Part shown: positions 1 to 6,814 of the stretch, in pieces
Layout of the letters: each line of letters opens with the position of its first letter
How positions within the stretch are numbered: position 1 is the first letter of the stretch
Source of the DNA: UBA1189 sp045654565
Lineage (GTDB): Bacteria; Bacteroidota; Bacteroidia; Bacteroidales; Bacteroidaceae
NCBI GenBank assembly: GCA_045654565.1
Contig: JAZONP010000055.1
Span: 1 to 12,019, forward strand
Direction of reading: 5' to 3'
Length of the DNA stretch: 12,019 bases
Program-made: the position numbers and the translations under genes
The notes under the pieces: model-generated
Told to the model about the DNA's origin: nothing
Database searches by the model: none
What the model saw: the letters and a program-made list of their open reading frames with translations, nothing else

Positions 1-141
1 TTTGTCATTCTGAACGCAGTGAAGAATCTCGCAAATGTCTCTTGCCAAGTCCCAGCGCGGGATTGCCTTACGGCGACCTAAAGGTTATTTCGCGTTGCTC
101 AGAATGACAGAGACCTCTGGGTAAACTGCTATATTATCTCC
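1..141. repeat. Dispersed palindromic repeat, copy A (right part)
   Basis: The inner palindrome is at 4-108, where GTCATTCTGA at the left pairs with TCAGAATGAC at the right. The right terminal arm TGGGTAAAC-TG-CTATATTAT is at 118-137 and continues to ATCTCC at 141. The left terminal arm lies before the window. Bases 1-64 are identical to 11913-11976, and the last part is identical to the end of the window, but this copy carries about 23 extra bases around 66-88. The design (terminal inverted arms, inner stem, no ORF) suggests a non-autonomous MITE- or REP-like element. The family name and any transposase that moves it are inference. Confidence 0.8.
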
Positions 142-183
142 AACAAATAAGTCTGCCGATGATATTATAACAAAAGTTTTTTC

Positions 184-191
184 TACTTTTG
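184..191 (+). promoter_or_regulatory. Candidate -7 promoter element for cdd
   Basis: TACTTTTG fits the Bacteroidales -7 consensus TAnnTTTG and ends 22 bases before the cdd start codon, which implies a very short leader. No clear TTTG box sits 19-21 bases upstream, so the call is weak. The element lies just outside repeat copy A. Confidence 0.35.
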
Positions 192-213
192 TCGTAACAA
201 ACACTTTGCGACG

Positions 214-708
214 ATGAAAGAACTTATCCATACTTGTAGATACATGCTCTGCTCCTACGAAGAACTCTGTGAGTCGGATCGTCAGCTTATAGATGTAGCC
301 AAGCATGCTACAGAGCGTAGTTATGCTCCTTATTCGCACTTTCGGGTAGGGGCTGCCGTGCGACTTTTAGATGGTACCGTCGTTACGGGAACTAATCAGG
401 AGAATGCAGCCTATCCGTCGGGGTTGTGTGCTGAGCGTACGGCGCTCTTTTATGCTGGCTCCGCATATCCCGATAAGGCGGTGGAGGCATTGGCCATAGC
501 TGCCTATACGGAGGGGCGGTTTACCGAGTCTCCAATAGCTCCTTGTGGCGCCTGCCGCCAAGTGATGCTTGAGGTCGAGCAGCGCCATCAGCGCCCCATA
601 CGCCTGCTGCTCTATGGCGCTGAAGTCGTATGCCTTGTCGAGGGTGGAGTAGGGGAGCTACTTCCTTTGGCTTTTGATGGCTCGTGGCATCATAAAATAT
701 GGCAATAA
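214..708 (+). CDS. cdd: Cytidine deaminase
   Basis: This is a zinc-dependent cytosolic enzyme that deaminates cytidine and deoxycytidine to uridine and deoxyuridine in pyrimidine salvage. The 164-residue length fits the small homotetrameric class. Visible family motifs are SYAPYSHFRVGAA (residues 36-48), the NQENAAYPSG substrate-binding stretch (61-70), and the catalytic zinc site C72-A-E74 with P110-C111-G-A-C114. C72, C111 and C114 are the expected ligands and E74 the proton shuttle. M1 at 214 is taken as start. M11 is an alternative, because the first ten residues are poorly conserved in this family as I know it. The last two residues (WQ) and the TAA stop lie inside the left arm of repeat copy B, so the C-terminus seems to have been set by the insertion. 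No neighbour works in the same pathway, and it is probably transcribed alone. Confidence 0.95.
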   Translation: MKELIHTCRYMLCSYEELCESDRQLIDVAKHATERSYAPYSHFRVGAAVRLLDGTVVTGTNQENAAYPSGLCAERTALFYAGSAYPDKAVEALAIAAYTEGRFTESPIAPCGACRQVMLEVEQRHQRPIRLLLYGAEVVCLVEGGVGELLPLAFDGSWHHKIWQ

Positions 709-871
709 TATAGATGTTGTCCAAAACGTCTCGTGTCATTTCGAGCAAAGCGAGAAATCTCGCAGAGTGCACTGGCAGAGTTCCTGCGTGAGATCCCTCG
801 GCGCTTCGCTTTGTCGGGATGACACCATCGATGAGATTTTAGTGTTGGTGGACAACTGCTATATTATCTCC
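701..871. repeat. Dispersed palindromic repeat, copy B (complete)
   Basis: This is the only complete copy, about 171 bases. The left arm is ATAATATAG-AT-GTTGTCCA (705-723) and the right arm TGGACAAC-TG-CTATATTAT (849-867). They pair over 9 and 8 bases around a two-base mismatch, and GG/CC lies at the outer ends (701-702 and 870-871). An inner palindrome runs 735-823 (GTCAT to ATGAC) and contains CAAAGCGA pairing with TCGCTTTG. The terminal arms differ in sequence from copies A and D but are still complementary to each other. The element overlaps the last two codons and the stop of cdd. It has no coding capacity; the short ORFs running through it are chance. Confidence 0.85.
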
Positions 872-881
872 TAAAATATAA

Positions 882-906
882 CACCGACCCATTCTATGGG
901 CCGGTG
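882..906 (-). terminator. Hairpin terminator of the FNT-family gene
   Basis: CACCGACCCA (882-891) and TGGGCCGGTG (897-906) form a 10-pair stem with a 5-base loop. On the minus-strand RNA the one non-Watson-Crick position is a G-U pair, while on the plus strand it would be A-C. The hairpin therefore suits the leftward transcript of the gene ending at 935. A moderately U-rich stretch (TTATATTTT) follows on that strand. Confidence 0.65.
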
Positions 907-934
907 CTGATAGGGTATCTGAAAAAAGGATGAT

Positions 935-1564
935 TTACTTTGCCGGAGCAATGAAACGATAGAGATTACAGCCGATAAAGTTACCGATTACCAGGCAAGG
1001 ATAGAGTAGCAATACTTCGGTGATGTGTGCCATGGTATAGCTTACGGGCACGGTGAGGTAGTAGAATGCGTCTGCCAGGCAGTGGGGGAAGCCGCAATTG
1101 ATGAAGAGGGGTACGCCGAAAAGTAGAGCCAAAGGCTTGCCTTCTCGTGCAAAGGTGACCACGGTGGTCATGATGAATCCACAACCTATAGCCAGTAGGC
1201 CGGCACGTATGGGGCCTATAGCCAAGCGTCCCTCCAGGATGCGTTGTGCAGCACTGCCCAGGTCGATAGGAGAAAGTCGAGATAGCAGTGATACCAATAG
1301 ACATCCCGTGATGTTTCCTAACAGAATGAATAGTACTTGTGTGATGGCGCTCATCCAACAACTGCGTCCTTGCTCGTCACGTAGGGGGATAAATCCTGCA
1401 GTGCCGGTGTAGAGCGGTAATTTATAGCCAACCACGGTGAGTAGTCCAAATGAGAAGAGTACGGCACCAATGATGTTGGTGCATGCTAAATATCCCCATC
1501 CTGCAATGCCTACAGCAGCACCTGCGATGATGGCAGTACGAAAGGTGTTTGTATTCAAGTACAT
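935..1564 (-). CDS. Formate/nitrite transporter (FNT) family membrane protein
   Basis: The product is a 209-residue, very hydrophobic polytopic protein with about six membrane segments (roughly residues 9-28, 30-50, 72-96, 115-138, 143-165 and 180-206). GFPHCLAD (158-165) resembles the FocA/NirC signature around the pore histidine (GFEHSxAN), with H161 as the candidate pore residue. The family moves small monocarboxylates or anions such as formate, nitrite or hydrosulfide. The substrate cannot be read here, and the protein is shorter than FocA (about 285 residues). I chose the ATG at 1562-1564 (MYLNTNTF). The frame stays open to 1729, but that extension is basic, non-hydrophobic and crosses a candidate promoter. 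A hairpin at 882-906 ends the transcript. The gene diverges from the methyltransferase gene. Confidence 0.75.
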   Translation of the reverse strand: MYLNTNTFRTAIIAGAAVGIAGWGYLACTNIIGAVLFSFGLLTVVGYKLPLYTGTAGFIPLRDEQGRSCWMSAITQVLFILLGNITGCLLVSLLSRLSPIDLGSAAQRILEGRLAIGPIRAGLLAIGCGFIMTTVVTFAREGKPLALLFGVPLFINCGFPHCLADAFYYLTVPVSYTMAHITEVLLLYPCLVIGNFIGCNLYRFIAPAK

Positions 1565-1619
1565 TGTTTTTTTTAACCTATTTTTATTGAACAAGAGATG
1601 CCTTCGCATTTTTCGGGCA

Positions 1620-1627
1620 CAAAAGTA
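1620..1627 (-). promoter_or_regulatory. Candidate -7 element for the FNT-family gene
   Basis: Read on the minus strand this is TACTTTTG, matching TAnnTTTG, about 55 bases before the chosen ATG. I see no convincing TTTG box at the proper distance. It stands back to back with the plus-strand motif at 1649-1656. Confidence 0.35.
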
Positions 1628-1648
1628 GTAAAAATCGGCCAATAACGC

Positions 1649-1656
1649 TACCTTTG
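1649..1656 (+). promoter_or_regulatory. Candidate -7 element for the methyltransferase gene
   Basis: TACCTTTG matches TAnnTTTG. No good TTTG box is seen upstream. It is followed at once by a perfect small hairpin, GCATCT (1656-1661), loop AAAA, AGATGC (1666-1671), which would lie at or near the transcript start. Confidence 0.35.
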
Positions 1657-1720
1657 CATCTAAAAAGATGCGAAGATAGGCTGCGCTCGTTGGTATCTCG
1701 TGTCGCATGATAGAGTTTTT

Positions 1721-1739
1721 AATTTTCAATTCTCAATTT
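1721..1739. repeat. Short dispersed repeat, copy upstream of the methyltransferase
   Basis: AATTTTCAATTCTCAATTT is repeated exactly, in the same orientation, at 8359-8377 inside hisH. It consists of near-tandem TCAATT units. Here it lies just before the preferred start codon at 1743 and in the same open frame. Confidence 0.8.
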
Positions 1740-1742
1740 CAT

Positions 1743-2468
1743 ATGCTTCTCTCAAAACAAAAAGATCCGATGGGTGCTGCTATCTCAGAATACCATCGTA
1801 CGGGTCGTGCAAGTACGCTCCGTGTGTTTTCTTCACAATTTGACGAGGATGAGATTCCCGTGGAGCAACTCTTTCGTACCTTGGAAGAGATGCCTCAGTT
1901 GGAACAGAAGGCTCTGGCCTTGGCTGATGGCAAAGTCCTTGATGTAGGTGCAGGTAGTGGTTGCCATGCTTTGGCATTGCAATCTATGGGTAAGGAGGTG
2001 ACAGCCATTGATATCTCTGAGCTTTCGGTGGAGGTGATGCAACAGCGTGGAGTTAAGGATGCGCGTGCCGTAGACCTGTACGATGAGCGTTTTGCTGAGC
2101 AATATGATACCATTCTGCTGCTGATGAATGGGTCGGGAATTATTGGTAACATCGATGGTATGGAGCGATTCTTCCTTCGTATGAAGCAGCTGCTCAGGCC
2201 TGGGGGATGCATCTACATGGATTCAAGTGACTTGAAGTATCTGTTTGAGGAGGAAGATGGATCATACCTCATCGATGTGGCGGGCGACTACTATGGTATT
2301 GTGGATTTCCGTATGCAGTATAAGCAGGTTAAGGGCGACACCTTTGATTGGCTTTATATCGACTTTGACACGTTGTCTTATTATGCCGAGCAGTATGGCT
2401 TTAGTGCCGAACTTGTCAGCCAGGGTGAGCATTATGACTATTTGGCTGTGCTGAAGATGAAGGCTTAA
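1743..2468 (+). CDS. Class I SAM-dependent methyltransferase
   Basis: The 241-residue protein has a Rossmann-type methyltransferase core. Motif I is VLDVGAGSGCHALAL (residues 65-79) and the acidic end of strand 2 is AIDIS (88-92). Later come LLLMNGSGIIG and, further on, a LLRPGG turn followed by YMDSSDL. The N-terminal DPMGAAISEYHRTG and FDEDEIPVEQLFRT match a conserved Bacteroidales group as I recall it. The methyl acceptor is unknown; a small molecule is as likely as a macromolecule. An upstream ATG at 1707 would add MIEFLIFNSQFH, but that segment is encoded by a dispersed repeat, so I prefer 1743. M10 at 1770 is also possible. The gene stands alone: the FNT gene diverges from it and tpiA has its own promoter. 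Confidence 0.8.
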   Translation: MLLSKQKDPMGAAISEYHRTGRASTLRVFSSQFDEDEIPVEQLFRTLEEMPQLEQKALALADGKVLDVGAGSGCHALALQSMGKEVTAIDISELSVEVMQQRGVKDARAVDLYDERFAEQYDTILLLMNGSGIIGNIDGMERFFLRMKQLLRPGGCIYMDSSDLKYLFEEEDGSYLIDVAGDYYGIVDFRMQYKQVKGDTFDWLYIDFDTLSYYAEQYGFSAELVSQGEHYDYLAVLKMKA

Positions 2469-2491
2469 GGTCTGAACGTCTCGCTAGAGCA

Positions 2492-2511
2492 AAAATAAAT
2501 CGATTTATTTT
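2492..2511. promoter_or_regulatory. Perfect 20-base AT-rich palindrome upstream of tpiA
   Basis: AAAATAAATCGATTTATTTT reads the same on both strands. It ends within the TTTG box of the tpiA promoter, where a repressor or activator dimer could bind. It could equally serve as a weak end signal for the methyltransferase transcript. The function is inference. Confidence 0.4.
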
Positions 2512-2539
2512 GTTCTCCGCTCGAATTGCACTATTTTTG
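2509..2539 (+). promoter_or_regulatory. Promoter of tpiA
   Basis: TTTG at 2509-2512, a 19-base spacer, then TATTTTTG at 2532-2539 is a good match to the Bacteroidales sigma consensus (TTTG, N19-21, TAnnTTTG). It leaves a leader of roughly 55 bases. The A-rich stretch just before the ATG is typical of well-translated Bacteroidota genes, which seldom use Shine-Dalgarno pairing. Confidence 0.6.
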
Positions 2540-2601
2540 CATATTGAAATGCTATGAGCAAAGAATTAATTCGATAATAACATTAAAAAAATTAAAAGAA
2601 A

Positions 2602-3363
2602 ATGAGAAAGAACATTGTTGCAGGTAACTGGAAAATGAACAAGACTCTCCAGGAGGGTATCGCTTTGGCTACTGAGCTCAACGAGGCTTTGACAGCAGAC
2701 AAACCCAATTGCGAGGTTATCATCTGTACTCCCTTTATCCACTTGGCATCGGTAACTCCTATCGTAGATAAGGGTATCATCGCTGTTGGTGCTGAGAACT
2801 GCGCTGACAAGGTGTCTGGTGCTTACACTGGTGAGGTTTCTGCCTCTATGGTAGCTTCTACAGGTGCTCAGTACGTTATCCTCGGTCACTCTGAGCGTCG
2901 TGCTTACTACGGTGAGACTGCAGAGATCCTCAAGGAGAAGGTTCTCTTGGCTTTGGCTAATGGTTTGACTCCTATCTTCTGTATCGGTGAGGTACTCGAG
3001 GAGCGTGAGGCTGGCAAGCAGAACGAGGTGGTATACAACCAGCTCGAGGGTTCACTCTTCGGTCTCTCTGCAGAGGACTTCTCTAAGATCGTGCTCGCTT
3101 ACGAGCCCGTTTGGGCTATCGGTACCGGTAAGACCGCTACTGCAGAGCAGGCTCAGGAGATCCACGCTTACATCCGTTCAGTGATTGCTAAGCAGTTCGG
3201 CAAGGAGGTTGCTGACAACACTTCTATCCTCTATGGCGGTAGCTGCAAGCCTTCTAACGCTAAGGAACTCTTCGCTAACCCCGACGTTGACGGTGGTCTT
3301 ATCGGTGGTGCAGCCCTCAGCGTAGCTGACTTCAAGGGTATCATCGACGCTTTCAAGGCATAA
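2602..3363 (+). CDS. tpiA: Triose-phosphate isomerase
   Basis: This glycolytic TIM-barrel enzyme interconverts dihydroxyacetone phosphate and glyceraldehyde 3-phosphate in the cytoplasm. It is full length at 253 residues. Visible active-site elements are N9 and K11 in AGNWKMNK, H96 in ILGHSERR, E168 in AYEPVWAIGTG, the flexible loop-6 segment (about 172-180), and the phosphate-binding GGS (212-214) and GG (235-236) turns. SGAYTGE (72-78) is the usual dimer-interface stretch. Codon choice is strongly restricted (GCT, GAG, CTC, GGT), as expected of a highly expressed gene, and differs from the neighbours. It has its own promoter and a strong terminator directly after the stop. Confidence 0.98.
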   Translation: MRKNIVAGNWKMNKTLQEGIALATELNEALTADKPNCEVIICTPFIHLASVTPIVDKGIIAVGAENCADKVSGAYTGEVSASMVASTGAQYVILGHSERRAYYGETAEILKEKVLLALANGLTPIFCIGEVLEEREAGKQNEVVYNQLEGSLFGLSAEDFSKIVLAYEPVWAIGTGKTATAEQAQEIHAYIRSVIAKQFGKEVADNTSILYGGSCKPSNAKELFANPDVDGGLIGGAALSVADFKGIIDAFKA

Positions 3364-3383
3364 GCGACGCTTTATCTTATTTC

Positions 3384-3430
3384 GGAGAACTCCGAGCTCT
3401 CTGAGTACTCGGAGTTCTCCTTGTTTTTTT
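3384..3430 (+). terminator. Strong intrinsic terminator after tpiA
   Basis: GGAGAACTCCGAG (3384-3396) pairs perfectly over 13 bases with CTCGGAGTTCTCC (3408-3420), with an 11-base loop. A T-rich run (TTG followed by eight T) comes at once. It lies between tpiA and the SPOR gene, whose ATG is only 24 bases after the stem. Confidence 0.92.
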
Positions 3431-3444
3431 TCAATTCTACTATT

Positions 3445-3897
3445 ATGAAACGACTCAGTGTATTGCTTTTGGCTCTCGTCAGCCTTCCACTTATGGCCCA
3501 GGACAATATCGTGGACCGTTTGGAGCAGGATGTTCCAGGGCAGGGCGTGATAACAATCCATCAGGATGCGCGTCTTGATGCTTTGTTGGGCATGGTTTAC
3601 GACCCCTCTTTGAGTAAGGGCAAGAAGATACAGACCGTAGGCTACCGCATACAGATTTATGCTGGAGGCAATACACGAGCGGCCAAGGAGGAGGCTCTCA
3701 AGGCTGCGCAGTATGTCAAGGATAAGTATCCTGAGATACCTGTCTATACCGAGTTTGTGGCTCCCCGATGGGTATGCCGTGTCGGTGACTATAAGACTAT
3801 CGAAGAGGCTGACCAGGCGATGCGCATGCTCAAGAGATCGCGTAATTTTAAAGAGATTGCTATCCTTCCCAACCAATTGATTAATATCGTATTATGA
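3445..3897 (+). CDS. Exported SPOR-domain protein
   Basis: The 150-residue protein starts with a Sec signal peptide (K2, R3, a hydrophobic core of residues 4-17, and a likely cut after the MAQ ending at residue 19). A SPOR-like fold covers about residues 64-140: GYRIQIYAGG, then AKEEALKAAQYVKDKYP, VYTEFVAPRWVCRVGDYKT and EADQAMRMLK. SPOR domains bind peptidoglycan strands lacking stem peptides, often at division sites, so a periplasmic cell-wall role is inferred. There is no lipobox cysteine. The frame is open back to a TTG at 3421, but the ATG at 3445 gives a proper signal peptide. The stop overlaps the folE start (ATGA), so translation is probably coupled. No promoter is seen between the tpiA terminator and this start; read-through from tpiA is likely. 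Confidence 0.85.
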   Translation: MKRLSVLLLALVSLPLMAQDNIVDRLEQDVPGQGVITIHQDARLDALLGMVYDPSLSKGKKIQTVGYRIQIYAGGNTRAAKEEALKAAQYVKDKYPEIPVYTEFVAPRWVCRVGDYKTIEEADQAMRMLKRSRNFKEIAILPNQLINIVL

Positions 3898-4484
3898 TGA
3901 TGGAGAATCCGAGCAGCTACCCCGTTGACGAGCGTAATTTGGAGTTGGAAGACCACTATCGTCAAATCCTCGGTTTGTTGGGTGAAGACGTAGAGCGTGA
4001 AGGCCTTGTGAAGACCCCTCAGCGTGTAGCCCGTGCCATGCAGACACTCACTCGGGGCTATCGTATGGACCCGAAGGCTGTGCTCGATTCGGCTAAGTTC
4101 AAGGAGGACTATAGTCAGATGGTCATCGTGAAGAATATTGATTTCTACTCGCTTTGCGAACACCACATGTTGCCCTTCTTTGGTAAGGTACACGTGGCTT
4201 ATATCCCTAACGGCTACATCACTGGGTTGAGCAAGATTGCTCGTGTAGTCGACATCTTCTCACATCGCTTGCAGGTGCAAGAGCGCATGACCATGCAGAT
4301 CAAGGAGTGCATACAGGAGACTCTCAATCCTCTTGGCGTGATGGTTGTCGTTGAGGCTCAGCACATGTGCATGCAGATGCGTGGTATCGAGAAGCAAAAT
4401 TCCATCACTACAACATCAGATTTTACAGGTGCCTTTAATCAGGCCAAGACCCGTGAAGAATTTATGAACCTCATTCGTGGATAA
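3894..4484 (+). CDS. folE: GTP cyclohydrolase I
   Basis: The enzyme converts GTP to 7,8-dihydroneopterin triphosphate, the first step of tetrahydrofolate synthesis. Zinc and catalytic residues are visible: C88, H90 and H91 in SLCEHHMLPF, and H157 and C159 in AQHMCMQMRGIEKQNS, matching C110, H112, H113, H179 and C181 of E. coli FolE. LVKTPQRVARAM (38-49) is the family N-terminal helix. The 196-residue length is normal for the short bacterial form. Three ATG codons in a row begin the gene; the first overlaps the stop of the SPOR gene by four bases. The FolE2 (GCYH-IB) type is ruled out by these motifs. folE and dnaG converge on a 198-base spacer. Confidence 0.97.
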   Translation: MMMENPSSYPVDERNLELEDHYRQILGLLGEDVEREGLVKTPQRVARAMQTLTRGYRMDPKAVLDSAKFKEDYSQMVIVKNIDFYSLCEHHMLPFFGKVHVAYIPNGYITGLSKIARVVDIFSHRLQVQERMTMQIKECIQETLNPLGVMVVVEAQHMCMQMRGIEKQNSITTTSDFTGAFNQAKTREEFMNLIRG

Positions 4485-4682
4485 GTGTTTTATTCAGGAG
4501 TTCAGGAGTTACAGGAGTTCAGACAATAGTAACGGCTAGTTCAGACAATAGTAACGGCTGACGAAAACGATAACGAAAACTTGCAGCGGCTCCACTGCCC
4601 CATAACCAGCAATCCATAACAACAGCTAAAAGCCAACAGCTAACAGCCAAGGCCTCATAGCCTATCACCGCAGCAAAGCTGC
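4485..4682. repeat. Convergent folE/dnaG spacer with short tandem repeats
   Basis: No gene is seen. AGGAGTT occurs three times between 4497 and 4519. A perfect 22-base unit is repeated twice in tandem at 4516-4537 and 4538-4559. ACGAAAACGATAACGAAAAC is at 4561-4580. AACAGCTAAAAGCCAACAGC-type repeats follow near 4620-4650. GCAGC-AAA-GCTGC close to the dnaG stop (about 4671-4683) could be a weak hairpin end for the dnaG transcript, but no T-run follows it. Confidence 0.7.
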
Positions 4683-6755
4683 TCAACCAATCACCCTGTC
4701 GCCGAGGTGCTTGGCCATCTGTTGCTTTATCTCCATGAGTTCTTTGTATCGTCCCATGACCTCCATACATTTTTGAGAGTCTGCCATTACGTCGGGTTGT
4801 CGCAATAGATTGAGCGTGTCTTTAAGCTCCATTTCCACCAGTGAGTGCTTGTACTCCACCATGAGGCGTGTCATGAGTTCTACTAGTCTGCAATCTTCGC
4901 TGACCAAGGCTTTCTGGTGCGATTTGCTCAATTGGTATTTCTCCTCGATCAGGTCTACAGCCAATCGGCTCAGTTCGGGATTGGCATGTGTGATGAAATG
5001 GCGTTCGGCGATGAACTCCGGTTCTCCGATATGTTGCTGCAACTCCCTCACCACCTCTGCAAAGATTGGTGTAGTGAAGGTTATGCTATCCATCTCAAGT
5101 TCAGAAACTACATACTCGGTCACGGAAACCTGGCGTTGAGTCTCTTCGTCAATTCCCATCGTCTTTTCGCCATGTCGTATGAGTTGTTGCACGATGAGGC
5201 GCTCTTTGGCATAGAGAGGACCTCTCGCGTGTTCGTCCCATGGCGCAGAGGGTGCGTCGGGCTGATGATTTGCCGGTATGTCGCCGTTGCCTGTAGGAGG
5301 CAGCTCGTCAACTCCTATGGGTGGCAGCTCAGGGGCGCCATGCTCTGTCGGAGTTGGGCTACCGGGTGCGGCAGGATTAGATTCTCCTTGCGAAGAGGAT
5401 GTAGCATCTTTCTGGTACTGTCCCTTGTTGCCCTTTTCCTCTTTCGCTCTCTTTAGCTTGGCCACCTCGTTGATGAGGATGCGCTCCTCCACATGCAGCA
5501 TTTGGCTACACTCCTTGATGTATTCGGAGCGTACGATAGCTTCGGGGATGACCGATATGCTCTCTACGATGTCCTTGATGACTTTTGAACGCTTGTAAGG
5601 GTCGCCCTGTGCATCGCTCATCAGGAGATTGGTCTTGAAACGGATGAAGTCCACCTCATGTGCTGCGATATACTCTTGGAATTCTGTAGCATTATGTTTG
5701 CGGGCAAAGCTGTCGGGGTCTTCGCCGTCGGGGAGTAGCATCACCTTGATGTTCATGCCCTCTTCGAGCAGCATGTCGATACCTCGCAGCGATGCCTTGA
5801 TACCCGCCCAGTCACCGTCGTAGAGTACGGTGATGTTATTGGTGAAGCGGTGTATCATGCGTATCTGTCCCGAGGTGAGCGCCGTACCCGATGAGGCTAC
5901 CACATTCTCGACCCCTGCCTGATGCATGGAGATGACGTCGGTGTATCCCTCCACGAGGAAGCACTTGTCTTGCTTCACGATGGCCTGCTTGGCAAAGTAT
6001 ATGCCGTAGAGCTCGCGGCTCTTATGGTATATCTCCGATTCGGGCGAGTTGACATACTTGGCCACCTTTTTATCTGCCGTGTTGAGCACGCGGCCTCCGA
6101 AGGCCACGACCTTGCCCGATAGGGTGTGTACGGGGAATATCACGCGCCCCCAAAAGCGGTCTCTCACCTGCCCGTCGTCGCGGGTGTAGCAGAGGCCAGT
6201 CTTTACCAGATAGTCGGTGTTGAAACCCTTCTTCTTCGCCTCCTGGAACAGCGCATCGCGACTTTCGGTGCTGAAGCCCAGTTGGAACTTCTTGATGATG
6301 TCGTCGCGGAAGCCACGTTGGCGGAAGTAGCTCATGCCGATGGCCTGTCCGTCACGATGGTTATGCAAGATGTCCTGGAAGTAGTTGTTGGCAAAGCTGT
6401 TCACGAGGAAGAGGCTCTCGCGTACGCTCTGTGCCAGCTTCTCTTCGTTAGAGAGCTCTCGCTCCTTTACCTCGATGCCGTACTTCTTGGCCAGCCATTT
6501 CATGGCCTCGTAGTAGTTGAGCTGCTCGTGCTCCATGATGAAATGCGCCACATTACCTCCCTTGCCACAGCTGAAGCATTTGCACAAGCCCTTGGCGGGT
6601 GATACGTAGAACGATGGAGTCTTGTCATCATGGAACGGGCATAGACCCACCAAGTTTACCCCTCGTCGTCTCAAGGTAACAAACTCCGATACCACATCCT
6701 CAATCTGTGCGGCATCCATGATACGGTCTATCGTCGCTTGGTCAATCATCGGCAT
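4683..6755 (-). CDS. dnaG: DNA primase
   Basis: DnaG makes the RNA primers for replication and works with the DnaB helicase at the fork. The 690-residue protein shows the full domain order. The N-terminal CHC2-type zinc site has C39, H42, C60 and C63 (CPFH ... CKCFSCGKGG). The RNA polymerase core is followed by a TOPRIM region with E269 in FLVEGYTD and D313/D315 in LYDGDWAG, then PDGEDPD (342-348). A low-complexity linker rich in P, S, G and E covers about 440-510. The C-terminal helical region (about 515-690) should be the helicase-binding domain. The start is either M1 at 6755 or M3 (MIDQATIDRI), which I recall as the usual Bacteroidales start. It is transcribed away from hisB and ends tail to tail with folE. 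Confidence 0.97.
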   Translation of the reverse strand: MPMIDQATIDRIMDAAQIEDVVSEFVTLRRRGVNLVGLCPFHDDKTPSFYVSPAKGLCKCFSCGKGGNVAHFIMEHEQLNYYEAMKWLAKKYGIEVKERELSNEEKLAQSVRESLFLVNSFANNYFQDILHNHRDGQAIGMSYFRQRGFRDDIIKKFQLGFSTESRDALFQEAKKKGFNTDYLVKTGLCYTRDDGQVRDRFWGRVIFPVHTLSGKVVAFGGRVLNTADKKVAKYVNSPESEIYHKSRELYGIYFAKQAIVKQDKCFLVEGYTDVISMHQAGVENVVASSGTALTSGQIRMIHRFTNNITVLYDGDWAGIKASLRGIDMLLEEGMNIKVMLLPDGEDPDSFARKHNATEFQEYIAAHEVDFIRFKTNLLMSDAQGDPYKRSKVIKDIVESISVIPEAIVRSEYIKECSQMLHVEERILINEVAKLKRAKEEKGNKGQYQKDATSSSQGESNPAAPGSPTPTEHGAPELPPIGVDELPPTGNGDIPANHQPDAPSAPWDEHARGPLYAKERLIVQQLIRHGEKTMGIDEETQRQVSVTEYVVSELEMDSITFTTPIFAEVVRELQQHIGEPEFIAERHFITHANPELSRLAVDLIEEKYQLSKSHQKALVSEDCRLVELMTRLMVEYKHSLVEMELKDTLNLLRQPDVMADSQKCMEVMGRYKELMEIKQQMAKHLGDRVIG

Positions 6756-6769
6756 TTCTTCTTGAGCCG

Positions 6770-6802
6770 CGAAGTTACGAATAATTTTCTTTAGCGCACA
6801 AA
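6770..6802 (-). promoter_or_regulatory. Candidate promoter of dnaG
   Basis: On the minus strand TTTG (plus 6799-6802), a 21-base spacer and TAACTTCG (plus 6770-6777) make a fair match to TTTG, N19-21, TAnnTTTG with one mismatch. The leader would be very short. It shares the 114-base intergenic region with the hisB promoter, which faces the other way. Confidence 0.45.
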
Positions 6803-6814
6803 CTTTACCTAAAA

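Noticed and set aside
674..874. Plus-strand ORF of 66 codons after cdd
   Set aside because: It runs almost wholly through palindromic repeat copy B and has no promoter or ribosome site of its own.
1564..1729. N-terminal extension of the FNT-family protein
   Set aside because: The frame is open, but the segment is basic, lacks membrane character, and contains a candidate -7 element for the gene itself.
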